Shown here in pieces: positions 63,115 to 64,000 of a stretch of DNA of 64,000 nucleotides. The position numbers and the translations under genes were made by a program. A model generated the notes under the pieces. The model saw only the letters and a program-made list of their open reading frames with translations. It did no database searches and was not told where the DNA came from. Within the stretch, counting starts at the first letter, position 1. Every line of letters starts with the position of its first letter. Where the stretch lies: positions 1-64,000 of the forward strand of contig NZ_JANZYP010000022.1 of the NCBI RefSeq assembly GCF_025506355.1, given 5' to 3'. This DNA is from Sphaerisporangium corydalis (GTDB taxonomy: Bacteria; Actinomycetota; Actinomycetes; Streptosporangiales; Streptosporangiaceae).

Positions 63115-64000
63115 TCAGACGCCGACCACGTCCAGTTCGTCCTGCCCGGTGGGGGAGGCCCCCGCCGGGCCGCGCGACCGCATGAGGTAGACCACCCGCA
63201 GCGTCGCGATCCACACCAGGACCGCCCCGAACACGTGCAGGCCGACCAGCACCGCTGGCACCGCCAGGAAGTACTGCACGTAGCCGATCACGCCCTGCGC
63301 CAGCTCCACGCCGAGCAGGATCAGCGCGCCGCGCCGCGCCCGGCCCGGGGAGTCGGTGACGTGCAGGGCGAACAGCAGCGCGAACGTCAGGCCGAGCACG
63401 ATCCACACGGCGTCGGTGTGCAGGCGGACGACCGTCTCGATGTCGAAGCCGAACCGCGAGGCGGCCTCGTCGCCGGAGTGGGGCCCGGTGCCGGTGGTCA
63501 CGACGCCGGCCACCAGCAGCACCAGCACGGCGGCGACCAGGACGAACCCGAGCGTGCGGATGTCGCGGTGGACCAGCCGCCGGGGCGGCGCGTCGCCCTC
63601 CCCCGAGCGGGCGTAGAGGGCGAACGCCGCGACGATCATGCCGATGGACAGCAGGAAGTGGACGCTGACCGTGACCGGGTTGAGCACGCTGCGCACGACC
63701 ACCCCGCCCCACAGGGCCTGCACCCCGACGCCGATCGGCTGGATCCAGGCCAGGCGCACCAGCACGGCCCGCCGGGGCGTGACGCGGAGCACGGCCACCA
63801 CGATCGCCACCGCGACGGCCAGGACGAGGAAGCTCAGCAGGCGGTTGCCGAACTCGATCGCCATGTTCGCCGCCGAGTGCGCGTCGTGCGGGGCGGGGAC
63901 GAAGCTGCCGGGGGTGCAGCGCGGCCAGGTGGGGCAGCCGAGGCCGGAGCCGGTGAGCCGCACGGCCGCGCCGGTGACGGTGATGCCGGCGTTGACGACC
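63115..64000 (-). CDS. ctaA: Heme A synthase (COX15/CtaA), 5' end beyond the window
   Basis: Membrane mono-oxygenase that turns heme O into heme A for cytochrome oxidase. The visible 295 residues carry AVRLTGSGLGCPTWPRC with the conserved Cys pair region, heme-ligand histidines in NMAIEFGNRL.., SVHFLLS, VVRLHTDAVW and ALHVTD, and about seven membrane helices. The frame stays open to the window edge, so the start is missing. It is followed closely by the DUF218 gene. Its pathway partner ctaB is 35 kb away. Confidence 0.94.
   Translation of the reverse strand, partial: VVNAGITVTGAAVRLTGSGLGCPTWPRCTPGSFVPAPHDAHSAANMAIEFGNRLLSFLVLAVAVAIVVAVLRVTPRRAVLVRLAWIQPIGVGVQALWGGVVVRSVLNPVTVSVHFLLSIGMIVAAFALYARSGEGDAPPRRLVHRDIRTLGFVLVAAVLVLLVAGVVTTGTGPHSGDEAASRFGFDIETVVRLHTDAVWIVLGLTFALLFALHVTDSPGRARRGALILLGVELAQGVIGYVQYFLAVPAVLVGLHVFGAVLVWIATLRVVYLMRSRGPAGASPTGQDELDVVGV

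Overview
The window is chromosomal DNA from a very GC-rich, multicellular-type actinobacterium. The order gap-pgk-tpiA-secG-rbpA, the pentose-phosphate block pgl-opcA-zwf-pgi-tal-tkt with divergent ctaB, and actinobacterial families (RbpA, OpcA, the FxSxx peptide-maturation families, GpgS) support this. The style (many TIR/WD40, NB-ARC/TPR and ATP-binding/HTH/NUDIX genes, AA10-CBM2 secreted enzyme, MITE-like repeats) suggests Streptosporangiales or a relative. That rank is inference. No rRNA, tRNA or CRISPR array was seen.

Layout. 0.1-4.0 kb: glycolytic operon gap-pgk-tpiA, then secG and rbpA, closed by a hairpin terminator. 4.1-17.6 kb: mixed single genes: YtcJ-like amidohydrolase, ACT-GNAT acetyltransferase, ClpC N-domain protein, AHSA1 protein, a TIR-WD40 protein, a phosphotransferase with an apparent leader peptide, an aldo/keto reductase with twin palindromic operators, a lipoprotein, a CGNR zinc-finger regulator, a methyltransferase and an adenosine-deaminase-family enzyme. 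17.7-26.3 kb: minus-strand pentose phosphate block. 26.7 kb: ctaB.

27.8-53.7 kb looks like an accessory island between ctaB and ctaA, which are near neighbours in Streptomyces. It is built of modules: fxsB + HExxH hydroxylase-like gene; ATP-binding/HTH-TPR/NUDIX; a two-component system plus chrA and an arsR-arsenate reductase fusion; a chloramphenicol-phosphotransferase-like gene; TetR-SDR-NADP reductase; transposase remnants; a second TIR-WD40 gene; and an NB-ARC/TPR (fxsT-like) gene divergent from a small FxsA-like peptide gene followed by SIR2-like and nSTAND1-TPR genes. Many module junctions carry a roughly 175-bp element (R1) with 22-bp terminal inverted repeats, or a second repeat (R2).

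53.8-64 kb: FAD oxidoreductase, glucosylglycerate metabolism (gpgS, a glucosylglycerate hydrolase-like GH and a TIM-barrel protein), a PrsW-like protease, a copper lytic polysaccharide mono-oxygenase, an orphan CebR-type operator, a DUF218 protein, and ctaA running off the window end.

The most interesting signal is the FxsA/FxsT + SIR2 + nSTAND1 locus, with its likely maturase pair 20 kb away. Together with two TIR-WD40 genes this makes three predicted NAD-directed effectors in one window, which reads as a dispersed peptide-linked conflict system.
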